This document shows, piece after piece, positions 45,137-57,267 of a DNA stretch of 64,000 nt. This stretch comes from Epichloe hybrida (taxonomy: Eukaryota; Ascomycota; Sordariomycetes; Hypocreales; Clavicipitaceae): the NCBI GenBank assembly GCA_019022495.1, contig JAFEKR010000055.1, positions 1 through 64,000 of the forward strand. The letters are read 5' to 3'. How positions within the stretch are numbered: position 1 is the stretch's first letter; each line of letters opens with the position of its first letter. The notes beneath the pieces were generated by a model, which worked only from the letters and a program-made list of their open reading frames with translations, ran no database searches and was not told the origin of the DNA. Position numbers and translations under genes: made by a program.

Positions 45137-45801
45137 GTCCAGCCCAGTCCAGCCCAGCCCAGTCCCGCCCAGCCAAGCCAAGCCCTGCCGTCCGCTAAAT
45201 TCGACCTTGTTGCTGCTGGGGGCCGATGCTCCCGCAGAACTCCCTCACTGATCAACTTGGCCAACGGACGACGTTTGCAGGACCACGGCCGAAGGAAATC
45301 CATTACCAACCTTCATCCAACGTCGAACCACGGCGCCTCCCTCACCCGGCACGTCTGCTCCGCGCGAGGAGGCAGAGTCTCGACTCTCCTCCGCCCTGTG
45401 AGCCACCGCCTTGCTCGAATTTGCCCTCTGCCGTCCTCCGCCCATCTTACCCGCACGCAGGGGAGGAATATACGGACTACAGTAGAAAAGTAAGAGCCTC
45501 GAAGGCGAAGGGTAAAAGGGTAAAAAGGGAGCCGCCGACACCGAGTCCCTGGCCGTCCCCAGCATACTTGGCAATTTTGCCTCGCTATTCACTGCTGGCC
45601 GTTCCCAACGGCTTCGCACGGTAAGCCAGCCTTGTCCTGTTTTCCTGGATCGGGCCGCACGAGCCCTTCTCCTCACCAACACCTCAGTTGGCGGGTGCGG
45701 CTTCTTGGCATGGGAACTTTTCATTTCAGTGGCCAGGTGATTCCAACATCAAGCCATCTTTACCTCTGACACAGACAAGATTTAGTCTCCCAAGTTTCAT
45801 C
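45137..45801. other. Promoter and leader of the RhoGEF gene
   Basis: GC-rich sequence, with a CAGCCCAGTC-type repeat at about 45135-45185 and several upstream ATGs. The reading frame of the downstream gene is open back to 45688, but a start there would add only low-complexity residues. Confidence 0.45.
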
Positions 45802-48800
45802 ATGGCGGATTACCGATATGATCCTCGAGCTCAGCAACGGCCGCCGCCCCCTCGCGGTTATCCCGAACAGAACAATTTCCAGCGAGATGCCGCCTTCTCC
45901 AACATCTTCGGCGCTGCACCTCCTCCGGGACGATCTCAAACCATGACGTCGTCATCTACCGTCCCCTCGATGATGGATCAGGGTCGGACCCCATCCATGT
46001 CGTCGACAACCTCCGGCATGCAGCGTCAACCTCCGCCGCGGCCGCAACAAGGTTTCTACGGCGAACGAGACCCTACAGCACAGAGACTTCGACACAATGA
46101 GCCCAACATGGGAAGCGGATACCACCCGGGGCAGCGGTCCACCTCGGGAGGACAACAAGTTTCTTCCCCTCAAGTCCTGTACATGCAGCAAAACCAGCCG
46201 AGACGGGCGTATCCAGGCCCTGGCGGACCTCTGCCTCCTCGAATGGAGTCCCGAGGACCTCCGCCTCAGGCCGCGGGAGCACGGCATGGCCCTCAGGCCA
46301 GCTATCAAGGCGGTGGTGGCCCGAGACCCGCTCTCAACAGCGATCCTTATCGTTCCCAGTCCCTGGCTTCTGCTCCCCGTCAACCAATATACCACCCGTC
46401 ATCCAGCTCACACCAACAGTCACCAGCGAACCAGTTTCGTCAAGCCGCCTATTCGAACCAAAGTTCCGCGAGGACGACGGCCCAGGGAAGAGTCGTCCCT
46501 GAACGTCACCACGAGGACCGCTCCATGTCAATGACCGGCTCTTACTACCCCATGGCAAATGATGCCCATCAGACAATGAGTGGCCGAGTCATTCCCAATC
46601 GGCGAGCCCCCAATGATGCGTCCATGTTCAACGGCCTCCCGCTCAATGGAGGTTATCAGACTGCCCCCGGAACCCAGACTCGCACCGCTAGTATGGTATC
46701 GTCGTCTACTGGTCTTCCCGAGCATAGTAGAACAATGTCGATGGCTTCGACCACTGCCTCCACGACAGGGCCCCTGGAGTCTGACGCGTCTGCACTGGGC
46801 GGGAGACCGTCTAGAAGCAAGTCCGTCGAGAGCGAACGACCGCACACGGCGACCAAGATCCGACCGCCGCTCGTCTATCCTGCGCTGCTGTCGAGGGTTG
46901 CCGAATGCTTCCGCAGAAAGATCATCACTGGAGATCGAACCAAGAACGAGCTCACGTACAAGAATGCCTTTAGTGGCTCAGAGGCTGTGGATGTCCTTTC
47001 GTACATCATTAGAACGACTGACCGGAATCTTGCCTTGCTTCTCGGTCGAGCCCTAGATGCCCAGAAGTTCTTCCACGACGTCACCTACGAGCACAGATTG
47101 AGAGACTCGCAAGCCGAAATGTACCAATTCAGAGAAAGCTTGATGGAGGAACCTGAGGAAAAGCCCCCCGTGGACGGAGTTTTCGTGTTGCTGTCCGAGT
47201 GCTACTCGCCGACTTGCACGAGAGATCAGCTTTGTTACTCAATTGCCTGTCCCCGACGTTTAGAGCAGGTTTCCAGGCTCAATTTGAAGATCAATCCCGG
47301 CCTGCGGAAAGACGACGCCACCAATGTCAACGACGACGAAGTTGACCAGACGGACGAACAGAAACTTTGGATCAATTCCGTTCCCAAAGAGGTTGCCGAT
47401 GCGGTCGACGAGCGCGAGAAGAAGCGCCAGGAGGTCATTTCCGAAATCTGCTACACTGAGAGAGACTTTGTCAAGGATCTTGAATATCTGCGCGACTTCT
47501 GGATCCTGCCACTGCGTACCAAGGCCTCGCCCATCCCGGTGCAACGTCGTGACAAGGTTGTTAAGAACATATTTAGTAACATTGTTGATCACCCGAGCAT
47601 CCACACTGTCAGCTCCCGATTCGCCCTTTCGCTTACCACTCGACAACAAAAAGACCCCATTGTGCACAACGTTGGTGACATCTTTCTCGAGTTTGCGCCC
47701 CAATTCGAGCCATTCATATGGTATGGTTCCAGACAGTTGGAGGGCAAATTCGAGTTCGAGAATGAACGATCGGTCAATTCGCAATTCGCCAAATTCGTCG
47801 ACGAGATTGAGCGACGCAAGGAATCGAGAAAGCTGGAGCTGAACGGCTATCTCACCAAGCCAACTACCCGTCTGGCTCGATATCCGTTGCTTCTGGAGAA
47901 TGTGCTGAAGTACACGGAGGACGGCAATGCAGACAAGGAGGACATCCCCAAGGTTCTGACTATGATTCGTGACCTTCTCGGAAGAGTCAACGCCGAGTCT
48001 GGAAAGGCAGAAAACAGGTTCAACTTGCGGCGACTCCACGAACAATTGCGATTCCGACCCAACGAAAGAGTTGACCTGAGACTCACCGAGGACGGACGGG
48101 AGCTGGTATTCAAGAGCCAGTTCAAGAAGTCTCCGACAGATCCGGCGGAAATCACGGCATTCCTGTTTGATCACGCAGTCCTCTTGGTTCGCATCAAGCA
48201 GAATGGCAAGAGCGAGGAGATCAAGGCGTACCGCCGGCCCATTCCCTTGGAACTGCTCGCCATCCGCGAAATGGATGAGGTTATTCCCGCACGGAGCATC
48301 AAGCGTTCTTCGTCCAGTCTGATACCATCGATAAGGACCAACATCGCCGATACCAAGAAGGGTGAAGGATGGCCCATCACATTCCGCCATCTGGGCAAGG
48401 CGGGCTATGAGTTGGCACTTTATGCTTCTAACCAGGCCGCCCGGAAAAAATGGCTGGAGTTTATTGACAATGCCCAGCAGCGCCTTCGTGCTCGTGCAGA
48501 CTTTTTCAACACCACCATCATCTCGAGCAACTTCTTCGTGGGTACCAACCAGATCAATTGTGTTTCACCGTTTGGTATGTCTGTTCATTCTTGACAAAAA
48601 TCCGTGATGCCTAATTTTGTTTCTCTTTTCTTTTTTTTTTAATTGGAAAAGGATGAAGCTAATGACAATGTCCAGATGGTGGGCGAAAACTTTTGTATGG
48701 CACAGATAACGGCATCTATCTGTCTGATCGCAAGAACAAGGAGCAGATTCCGAGAAGGGTGCTGGAGACTCCCAATGTGACACAGATTGACATTTTGGAG

Positions 48801-49732
48801 GAGTACCAGTTACTGTTGGTCCTGTCCAACAAGACTCTGCAGTCTTATTCTGTGACGGCACTGAATTCCGACGAACCTGCCACGGCCAAGAGACCGAAGA
48901 AGATTCAGAACCACTGCAGCTTCTTCAAGACGGGTATTTGCCTGGGCAGGCATCTGGTGTGCTGCGTCAAGTCATCCGCATTGTCAACCACAATCAAGGT
49001 CTTTGAACCCAATGACGCCATGACCAAGGGCAAAAAACAAAAGGGCCTTGGCAAGTTCATGGCAGGCGGGCATGATGAGCTGAAGCCGTTCAAGGAGTTC
49101 TATATCCCTACTGAATCATCTTCGGTTCACTTTCTCAAGTCAAAACTTTGCGTGGCATGCGCTCGAGGCTTCGAGGTTGTGTCACTCGAGACCTTGGAAA
49201 CGCAATCACTTCTTGACCAGGCCGATACATCCCTGGACTTTGTCGCTCGCAAGGAAAACGTCAGGCCAATCCACATCGAACGCCTCAACGGCGAATTCTT
49301 GCTCAACTACTCTGAGTTTTCGTTCTTTGTTAACCGCAACGGTTGGCGAGCTCGACCGGAATGGCGTATCGACTGGGAGGGGGCGCCTCAGAGCTTTGCT
49401 CTCAGCTACCCTTGGATCCTTGCGTTTGAGCCCAATTTTATCGAGTTGCGCAACATTGAGAACGGGGCTGTACACATTGTACCTCACAAGAATATTCGCA
49501 TGCTTCACAGTAGCACACATGAGGCATGGCTTCCCCTCTCCTTCCCTCTCCCCCGCTGAAATTATGATCATTTCAATCGTATGAACATTACTAACGTCAA
49601 TTCCAGATATTGTTCGCTTATGAAGACGAGCGGGGAGAGGATGTCGTCGAAGCCATTGACTTTTGGAAGAATGACCGACGATCCCAGATCCTCGGTGGGC
49701 CGTCCTCGCCGCATCTAGGAGGCAACCCATGA
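45802..49732 (+). CDS. rom2: Rho guanine-nucleotide exchange factor, Rom2-type (DEP, DH, PH, CNH)
   Basis: Three exons: 45802-48574, 48676-49523, 49607-49732, giving 1248 aa. A 340-residue Ser/Pro/Gln-rich N terminus precedes a DEP domain (YPALLSRVAECFRRKIITGD ... SEAVDVLSYIIRTTD, about 350-445). The DH domain (KKRQEVISEICYTERDFVKDL ... LNGYLTKPTTRLARYPLLLENVLKYT, about 530-725), a PH domain (DPAEITAFLFDHAVLLVRIK ... YELALYASNQAARKKWLEFI) and a C-terminal CNH domain (YGTDNGIYLSDRKNKEQIPR ... ILAFEPNFIELRNIENGAVH) follow. This is the architecture of Rom1/Rom2, which activate Rho1 in the cell-wall integrity pathway. Intron 2 appears to start with GC rather than GT (GAG|GCATGG), the only donor that keeps frame with the conserved ILFAYEDERGEDVVEAIDFW exon. 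The ATG at 45802 gives the typical MADYRYDPR start. Confidence 0.93.
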
Positions 49733-50746
49733 GACCCGACTCCAGAGACGGTAATGACGAGCAAAACAGCGTGCCTCGTAGTCTCGAGTCGAACAACGCT
49801 GACTGGGGGCGGAGTCATTTCTAGCGCTTCCTGTAGGGATGGAGTCTTGTTGTACAGCTTGCACTTTCGAGGAGCCGGCTAATTAATACCACAGGCCCTC
49901 GTTTTCTGAATGCCGCCGGCAGCCTTGTTTACATTGCTTTCTCCCATTTCTCGTTCTCCTTTTTTTTTTTCTCCTCTCTATTTTTTTTTCCCGTTTTGAT
50001 TGATATTTTATTTCGGAATCGGGAAGGGGGGAACGAAGCTTGTTCTGCAGCGTTCTATGATTTCCTTTTTGTAGTTTATACTTTCCCGCGGAACTTTTGC
50101 TGGGCATACAAGTTTTCGTGGGCATGTTAAGAGCTGCGAGGCACAACGAAGAACAAAGCTGGTCCACGACAATCACCACCACGCACACTTCCTCTACGGC
50201 GCTGCGTATGTGTTTGACTCTCGGGTGCGCACGAGCAAGCCGTGGAAATTTCTGCAAGACAGTAGCAGCCGATTTTGCTGACCTCGCCCAGCTGGTGGTC
50301 CTTGGTCCTTGGTAGACCCCATTCTCCATTCTCTCTCTACGGTGTTTCTTCTTCCAAGCCAGGGAAGACTCGAGCCGAGGAAAGGCATGGACGGAGACGG
50401 CAAATGTTGTTGAGTCCGTAATGAGGGGGCTATACGGGAAGGACAAAGAGGGAAGAGCAGATGATTTGACACGGCGGGCGGGAGAAGGGGAGAGGGGAGA
50501 GGGGAGAGGGGAGATGAAGGACGCTCGGCAGAAAAAGAGTAAGACAATTCAAGAGGAAGGGCTCGAAGCCAAGAGTCGTTTTCGTTGGCAGCATCCAGGC
50601 ACACAGTGATTATCATATCGGTCTCCAGCCGTGCGCCATAGTAAAGTAAAGTAGGCGGTGATGCCATGAAACAAAGCCCATTCATTCATCCGTTCGTTCG
50701 TTCGTTCCTGACATCTTACATGTTCACGCGTACGTACACACACGGA
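49733..50746. other. Convergent intergenic region
   Basis: About 1 kb between rom2 (+) and the RAD51-like gene (-). T-runs at 49959-49970 and 49981-49989 and a GGGGAGA repeat at about 50486-50514 are present. No gene was recognised. Confidence 0.45.
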
Positions 50747-52026
50747 TTACATGGCACAGCGTATTCTCCCCGAGACCACGTCCACAGCCGTCCACCTCTG
50801 CTCTCTACTCGGCCGCGGGCCCCTCTTGCCCTGCCACAGCCCCATCTCATCCATCAACACCTCCACGACCGTCACGAACCTCGCCCGTGTGCTTCCGTCC
50901 CCGTCCCCGTCCCCGTCCCCGTCCCGCTCACCAGCCGCAACGCCCATCTCGGCGTCGTCCCTCGTCCTCGCCACCCGCGAACAAAGCAGATGCAGGTCAA
51001 GTAGCTGCGTGAAGACGAGCCCGAACGAGGGCTTCTTGGCCCGTCGAAGCGCACCCGACGACGCCTTGTACCCCGGTATGTGAAGCGGCGGGGGATTGAA
51101 AATACTTTGCAGAGAGCGGTCGAGGGGGGGGGGGCGCCCCCCTTTCTTGCCGTGCCTCTTCTGCTGCTGCTGCTGCTCCTGCGCGACCGCGACCGAGTTG
51201 AGTATCACCACGAGCGGGTGGGAGGCGAGGCTGCGCGACAGATGGCGCAGGTGGGCGCCGAGGAGAGCGAGCGCCCCGTGGGCTGCTTCCCTCGCGCGCT
51301 GGGTGAAGAGCGCGGCGAGCAGTGCCGAGAAGTGCGTGATGAGGATGATGGAAGGGGGAGGGGGAGGGGGAGGGGAGGAGGACCCCGACCCCGGTTCCTC
51401 CTCCTCCTCCCCGCCGCCGCCGCCGTCGTCGTCGTCGTCCAGATCAGAGAGCACCTCCCACAGCCCGTCCATGTCAAAGACGCACGAGAGCATCACCCTG
51501 TCCAGGCACGCCTTTACGTCCCCGGCCGGCATCTGGGCTCCCAGGCTGTCGCGCAGTGATCTCAGCGCCTCGGCTGCTGGTCTCGGCGTGACGAGGAGAG
51601 CTTTCCCAGACGGACTGTTGAGCAGTTCCCGCGAGAGAACCTGTAGACCCAGCTGGCGAGAGAGGGGGGGGGAGGGGGGGAGGGAGGTGGTGAACCTGGT
51701 CAGCAGTAGTACTTACTAAACTAGGTATGCATATGTATGTACGGAATACGGACGTAGGGATTGGAGAGAAGAGGAAAGAAAATAATCATCAAAAAACCTA
51801 CTGCCAAACCCATGCCATCATCCTCGGCACTCACACCCACCACGGACCCTCGTTCAAACCCGCCGCTCAGCAGGACATGGTCGTCCAGCTCGCCGCAGCC
51901 GGACCTACACGGGCCTAGCTGGCGCACAGCATTCCTCCTCTCTACTTCCCGTGCAGCAAGAACGGATGCCGGGAGGGGCGAGAGCGGGAAATGGGTGCTT
52001 GTCTGGGAAGAGGCCGATGCGTCCAT
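50747..52026 (-). CDS. RAD51/RecA-like recombination-associated protein, degenerate Walker A
   Basis: Two exons on the minus strand: 52026-51802 and 51652-50747, phase 0 (GCA|GTAGGT ... CGCCAG|CTG), 376 aa. After MDASASSQTSTHFPLSPLPA comes RSGCGELDDHVLLSGGFERGSVVGVSAEDDGMGLALGLQVLSRELL, which aligns with the start of the RecA core (GGFxxGxVxxxxG). However the P-loop Gly-Lys-Thr/Ser is absent (SAEDDGMGL). A Walker B-like hydrophobic strand appears later (HPLVVILNSV), then a RecA-like ARTRDDAEMGV segment. Long Gly/Glu/Pro and GDGDGDGDG runs are inserted. This pattern fits a fungal RAD51-like family of uncertain function, possibly a non-catalytic paralogue acting in homologous recombination. The identification rests on motif order, not an alignment. 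The DNA is very GC-rich and repetitive. Confidence 0.68.
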
Positions 52027-52104
52027 GGCACACAGCACAAATGCACACGCAAAGTTGACGAGTTTCCTCGCGGTGGAAGGAAGTTTGGTTCGTGACGTTG
52101 ACGT

Positions 52105-52160
52105 GCATTGTGCGTTGTGCATTGTGCATTGTGCATTGTGCATTGTGCATTGTGCATTAT
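52105..52160. repeat. 7-bp tandem repeat (CATTGTG), about 7 copies
   Basis: Units of cattgtg, with one cgttgtg variant, followed by catgtg hexamers. It sits about 80 bp upstream of the RAD51-like start codon, within its probable leader. Confidence 0.9.
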
Positions 52161-52826
52161 GCATGTGCATGTGCATGTGTCCATCCAATCAGACGTGTCG
52201 TGTCTGCCACTGAAGCGTGTCTCGGCCCCAGCCAACAGGATTACATACAACACCAGGATTCACGTGCGTCTGCGTTGACGATTTATACCTCTCAACAACA
52301 TAAACGTTACTCGCAGCAATCTGCCTAGGTATGTTTCACGACACCGATGCCCTTCATCCTACAGCGCCCATTCTTCCCCCCTCTCCCCCGTTCCTTTCGT
52401 CCAGTAATCCCCGTACCTTTAGCTTCTTTACGATCCCGGGCCCCATCCCATGTCGTTCAAATGAACCTCTCGACACCTTGGCCAGCCTCCGAATGCTCTT
52501 CCCCGAACTTTGTCCATATTGTCTTGCTCGGCCGTGACAGTCCCCATCAAGTCAAGTCCAAATCATTCTTCTTCATGTTCGGTAACGCATCTGTTGCGGT
52601 TGCGCATGGTTTCTCAGTCCCGGCAGTACTTCAGGTCCCAGAGTCAGAAAATTAATTCAGACAAGGAAGGCATCAAAAATGTTGTCTTGTTGGTGGGTCT
52701 CGTTAAGACTTTCGAGAGGCTTTCCACTCGTACCCGGCCACCTTGTCCATGCATCCAACTGCAGGCTTTCTGCCGCCAGCAAGGCTACAGTAAAGACGAG
52801 CCCACTCCCACGGCACCAACTTCCAT
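52161..52826. other. Promoter of the RAD51-like gene and 3' flank of pal1
   Basis: About 670 bp, pyrimidine-rich on the plus strand at 52355-52450. No gene was recognised. Confidence 0.4.
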
Positions 52827-54921
52827 TTACATGGCCATTCCAGGGGCCGAAGATTGACTTCCGGTGTCTGAGTTCTTAGGTCTTCGTCCACCCTTTAAGC
52901 TCTTCATACGACCCAAGAGGCCCGAAGGTTTAGCAGGAGCCGCATCTTCGAGACTCGAAGTGGCCTCTGTGGTGGCTCTGCGCTCCAACGCAGAACCTGA
53001 CATGCGGCGTGGAACAGATGGCGGGCTGACGGGAGACATGGTTCTCTCTCTCGTCTTGGCCGTCATTTTTTCCTCTCCTTTGCTGAACTCGGCAAAAAAG
53101 GGGTTGGGCTCAGAACCTGCACTGGATGCCACTGGCATTGGATCTGGTGACGGCTTGCTACTTATGCCTTCAGGATTGGTCATTCTACCCGATGGTGCAA
53201 ATTCGCGTGCGCCTTTGTTGATATGACGGATACGTTGAGCCAGGGACTTCTTGCGCTGCAAGCCACCGTTCAACGACTCCTGTTGCTGTTCTGCTTGCCT
53301 TCTGACTATGGCAGCTCGGGCGGCGGGTGTGCCCTCCAGGAATGTAGATGTGCCAAGCCCATAACTCTCGTCACCATGGACAATGTCGCCACGGGAAATT
53401 GGATCGAATATGGCTGCTTCCGTCGACGACGAGGTCGGGTAATTGTATCCGTTCTTGATCTTGCGGCCGGTGGCGAAGTCACGGAAAGCCTCGTCGGTAC
53501 CATTGCCCATGAACTGCGCATGATCTGGGTTACGGTTCAAGGGACCAGCGCCACCGAGTGAGTTGTTCAGAGAGTCCTTGGGGAATGCTTGCATGGGAGC
53601 GCGGCGGCTGCTTCTGTTTCGATGTGGGTTCAGGGCGTCAAAGGGCCCGTCGTGATGGAAAACTGCGCGAATCATGTCTTTGTTAGCAAATGAGCGCCAT
53701 TTCCCGGCATGGCTCGTGGTACTCCTAAACTTACGACCCGTGCCATATATGCTAGTTGCATCCAGCTGATCGATAAGATCCATTCGCCGGCTTGGGCGAC
53801 CGGATTTGCTCCTTGACTTGGCATCTCGTTCATTGTCCCGAGCTTCTCGGCCTTCACGAGCTTCGCGAGGCTCTCGACTTTCTCGAACTCCCTTTTCGCG
53901 TTGTCGATCGCGAAGGCGCTTCGCCTCAATCATCTTCATCTCCTCGGGGGTGATGGGCAGAGCACTCAAGTCCATAGCTGAAGACTCTGAATTTCGTCGG
54001 GGTCGACGTTGTGGGGGCGGTCTGCGGTGAGGCGATTGCGAAGCCTCGGGGTGAGGACCAGGCACCGGCTTTTTTGCTCTCATGGCCTCTTCTTGCGACT
54101 TGGTTGGTCGATGTTTGCTGTCGACCTGTGGGGTTTCACCAGTGCGAGGGACGATGGGCTGTTTTGATGGAATTCGCTGAGCAGGAAGCACAGGAAGCGC
54201 CGGAAGGACTTTGTTGTTGGGCATCGTGTCTTCGAGTGTCAGACAATCCTGAGTTGGGGGATTAGCATTCGTAGTCGCACGATGTAGAATGATGCACAAA
54301 AGGACAGGGCTGCCTGCATTTGATACACAAGCAAGTGCGCGCAAAGGGTAAATGGGACGTACGAATATGTCTTCGGCGGAGAGCGACTGGTGTTCGGGTT
54401 TGAGAGGCTGGCTCGGACTGTCTAAGAAAGGATTTCGGGAAACTGGTCTTTGTCGGCCAGCGGTATCATCGAAAGGTGAGGTGGTGGGGGATGCGTAGGC
54501 GGCGTCCGGGCTGGCTGGAGAAGCGGCACGATTGCGAAAGGGATTGTTTGAGGATAAATTGCCGGATAATCCAGAAGAGGGTAGTTGCCCTGCGCACGAA
54601 AACTATGTCAGCTGGTTTTAGGCTCGATCGGACTGCATGCACACCACCAGCCCAAGGACTTGAAACACGACATATCTCCTCCCACATGACACAACAGAGA
54701 GGTCGGTCATCCCATCTCATGTGTGGGCCAGGAGACAATGCGCGCGACAAAGGTCAGAAAAAATATGGGCAACGAATAACGAACAACCACCGCGGCGACG
54801 AATGCTCTGCTCCTCTTGGCAAGGAGACGGGCGGGGGCCATGGCGAGACAAACAACACAACCATATGGCGCTTGGTGAGCACAGCTTGCTTACCTTGCCG
54901 GAAAGATCCTGGGCCAGACAT
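52827..54921 (-). CDS. pal1: Pal1 family cell-morphology protein
   Basis: Four exons on the minus strand: 54921-54894, 54589-54363, 54248-53735, 53662-52827; phases 1, 0 and 1 agree, giving 534 aa. A nine-codon first exon (MSGPGSFRQ) joins NPFRNRAASPASPDAAY, a Ser/Pro-rich stretch, and a charged region (MIEAKRLRDRQREKGVRESREPREAREGREAR). The Pal1 signature follows across the last intron: MDLIDQLDATSIYGTG-LFHHDGPFDALNPHRNR. The C-terminal half is disordered with NPFF and SVPRRMSGS motifs. Pal1 proteins localise to endocytic patches and sites of polarised growth, acting with clathrin-adaptor Sla2/End4-type proteins (family knowledge). The last intron is 72 nt without an in-frame stop, so unspliced message would stay open and add 24 residues inside the signature. 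Neighbours are unrelated. Confidence 0.9.
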
Positions 54922-57267
54922 TTTGACTGGGCAAAAGCAGTGGCTGGCAGGCAGGCTGTAAGAAGAATGCCCGGCGAACAAGACCAGGGTACAAACGCGT
55001 TGTGTGGCTGACAACAGAAATGTCTTTGGCGGATAGTCGAATTCAATCCCTTGCGCCTTGGTAGACAGGCCCAAATTTGATGCCAAAAGGTCGAAGACCA
55101 CTCGACGCGATGGTACACGAGATGGTACACCAGTTTCCCCCCCCCCTGGTTGCGGTGAAGCTGGCGGAAGGGCGGCTACGGCCAGTGGACGACGGGGCTT
55201 TGCTATGAAATCCAGGGGGCCCAAAAGGATGGGAAGGGGGGGCGAGTTGACGCGCCGATCGACGAATCGACGCCGATAATCGTAAAAATGGGCCGTTGGG
55301 CGACAAAATAAAGTGTGTTTCGCAAGCCCTTGGAGGTCGATGGTCCGCCAAAAAGGGGCGCGAAACCCGGAGAACACACAAACTGTGAGGCCAAAAGGGG
55401 GTCGGTCGTTTGACGGTCAGGCCCCTGGTGCAACTTGACCGGAGGTGCGGTGCTTCGTACTTGCCCCTTTCGCTTGTTGGGCGATCAAAGCCGTCTGGTA
55501 CAAGTGGAACAGGACCTTGTCACGGCCAGGACAGTCGGAAGACAGATGGTTAGGGCAACAGCTCGGGTCGTCAGATCGAAATCGTCAAAGAAAGACCACG
55601 GGTTTATCCAGAGAGAGGGGTTGTGTAGCAAAGGTAGGAAGATGGGAAGCCCGCGTTGAAAGCTGAGCGGGCGGCACTCAGGATCTAATAGGTAATAGGC
55701 CTGGCTAAGGTCTAGTTAGTTAGATGATGCATGGGCTGAAGTCATGCGCAAATGTTCCTCCTCGTCACTCAGAAGCCAAGGTGCCAGGCAGACTTTTCCC
55801 CAACGAGGTAATAGTGTGGCGGGACTGACTAATAAGTCGTATGTACAATGCCAGGGGTCGTGGCAAATAATAATGCACCAGACGAAATGATTGCTCACGG
55901 GATCCACGACGCTTTGGAGCAGGTCGAGGGGGTTATATGTCCTTTCTGTTCTGGCACCTCTGTTGTGGATTCCTCTCGGATTTCCTCTCGAATTGACTTG
56001 TTGTTTGGTCCGGCAGCTGGCACATGTGCCAACCCCAACTTTCTGCGTGTACGGACTAGTTCGTACGCAATGCAGCTGATGAAAAAAAAGCGGAGGGATC
56101 GATGTTTCGATTTATGACAGAACAAGAGCCAGACGCTACAGATTGATGATGACTGCCGAATCGTTTTCGCGTCGACGGCCTTCGAGGCCTTGGTTGATAT
56201 GCCCAGACGTCACTCAGCCTCTGTGGTGTTTATAAATTCCAAAACAACTTGGCTCATGCGCAATCGGCAAAAAAAAGGGAGGCTTGTTGGTGGCGGAGGG
56301 TTGGTTGGTTGGCAGTCAGGCAGTCCAGCCTCTGGACAAACAATGGCTCGTCCCGTTCTGCTATCGCTGCCGCTGTGAAGACTATCGAGCAAAACCTTTA
56401 TTCCGTATGTATGCTGCGATGGTATTGATAAGAAGGAGACGGCGTCAAGGCTACTGCTTTTGAGTTGATACAGCTTTTCCAAGTGGTGATCTGTTCTGCA
56501 GCCAGGCTGTTGAATTCAATGATACAACATGATGACGATGGGGAAAAAGTCTTGCCAGGTCAATTCACAATTTACATACAGGAACGGGCCGCCAGGAGGA
56601 GGTGCCGTGGCTGCGCACTCCGTACAATGTACAGTGACCCCGGGTGTACTTGCCTGCCTACAGTGGGTGTACAGGGAGGGGCTTGACTGCTCCTGCCACT
56701 TCTCGGCGGTGCATTTCTGGATTAGATGGCTACTTTCAAGCGCCTCCCCGGACATCTTGGCGCTAGCTCTTCCAGGGGCCTTTTGCATGAATGTGAATTG
56801 CAAAGTGCAAAGATGGCCCGCCAAGGGCCTGGAGTCGAGTCCTGCCTGACTCATATTATGTACATATATGTACATACGATGTCATCGTATGTAGGCCACC
56901 GCTCAATGGGTCTTGATCAATCCTGAGACCTCCCCGTGGCCATCCTTTTATTTAGATTTAGGACAGTCCTGGCATCTTAATCCTTGGTAGCACCTCTTGC
57001 ACGTTTTCATCTTGATTTGATTCTCTTTTGTTGCGGCAAGCTAGTTGCCTGTTTGTGCAACATGCAGAGGGCAAGTCGGTGATGCACAGCTGATTTGCCA
57101 AGCCGTGATTGGCCGACCCCCAACTGAGCTCTAGCTCTGTCCGCTCTTGCTTGTCCTCTTGTCCCTCCTGGAAACCTCATCCACAACAACTCATCTCGCC
57201 CCCCTCCCAAATCGTCTCGACGCCTGAGAAGCCTTCCTTATCGCGAATCTTTCTACAATCTGCAAGA
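54922..57267. other. Long divergent intergenic region
   Basis: About 2.3 kb between pal1 (-) and the 71-aa gene (+). It contains a G/C-rich leader for pal1 (a C-run near 55139) and a catacgatgtcatcgtatg palindrome at about 56875-56893. A CACTCCGTACA-type motif lies near 56617. ORFs overlap in several frames; none resembles a known protein. Confidence 0.45.

Noticed and set aside
51080..51719. Plus-strand ORFs opposite the RAD51-like gene
   Set aside because: They are shadows of a very GC-rich, repetitive exon with no domain.
54754..55377. 207-codon minus-strand ORF upstream of pal1
   Set aside because: It ends by running through the pal1 start into intron 1; composition fits a 5' leader.
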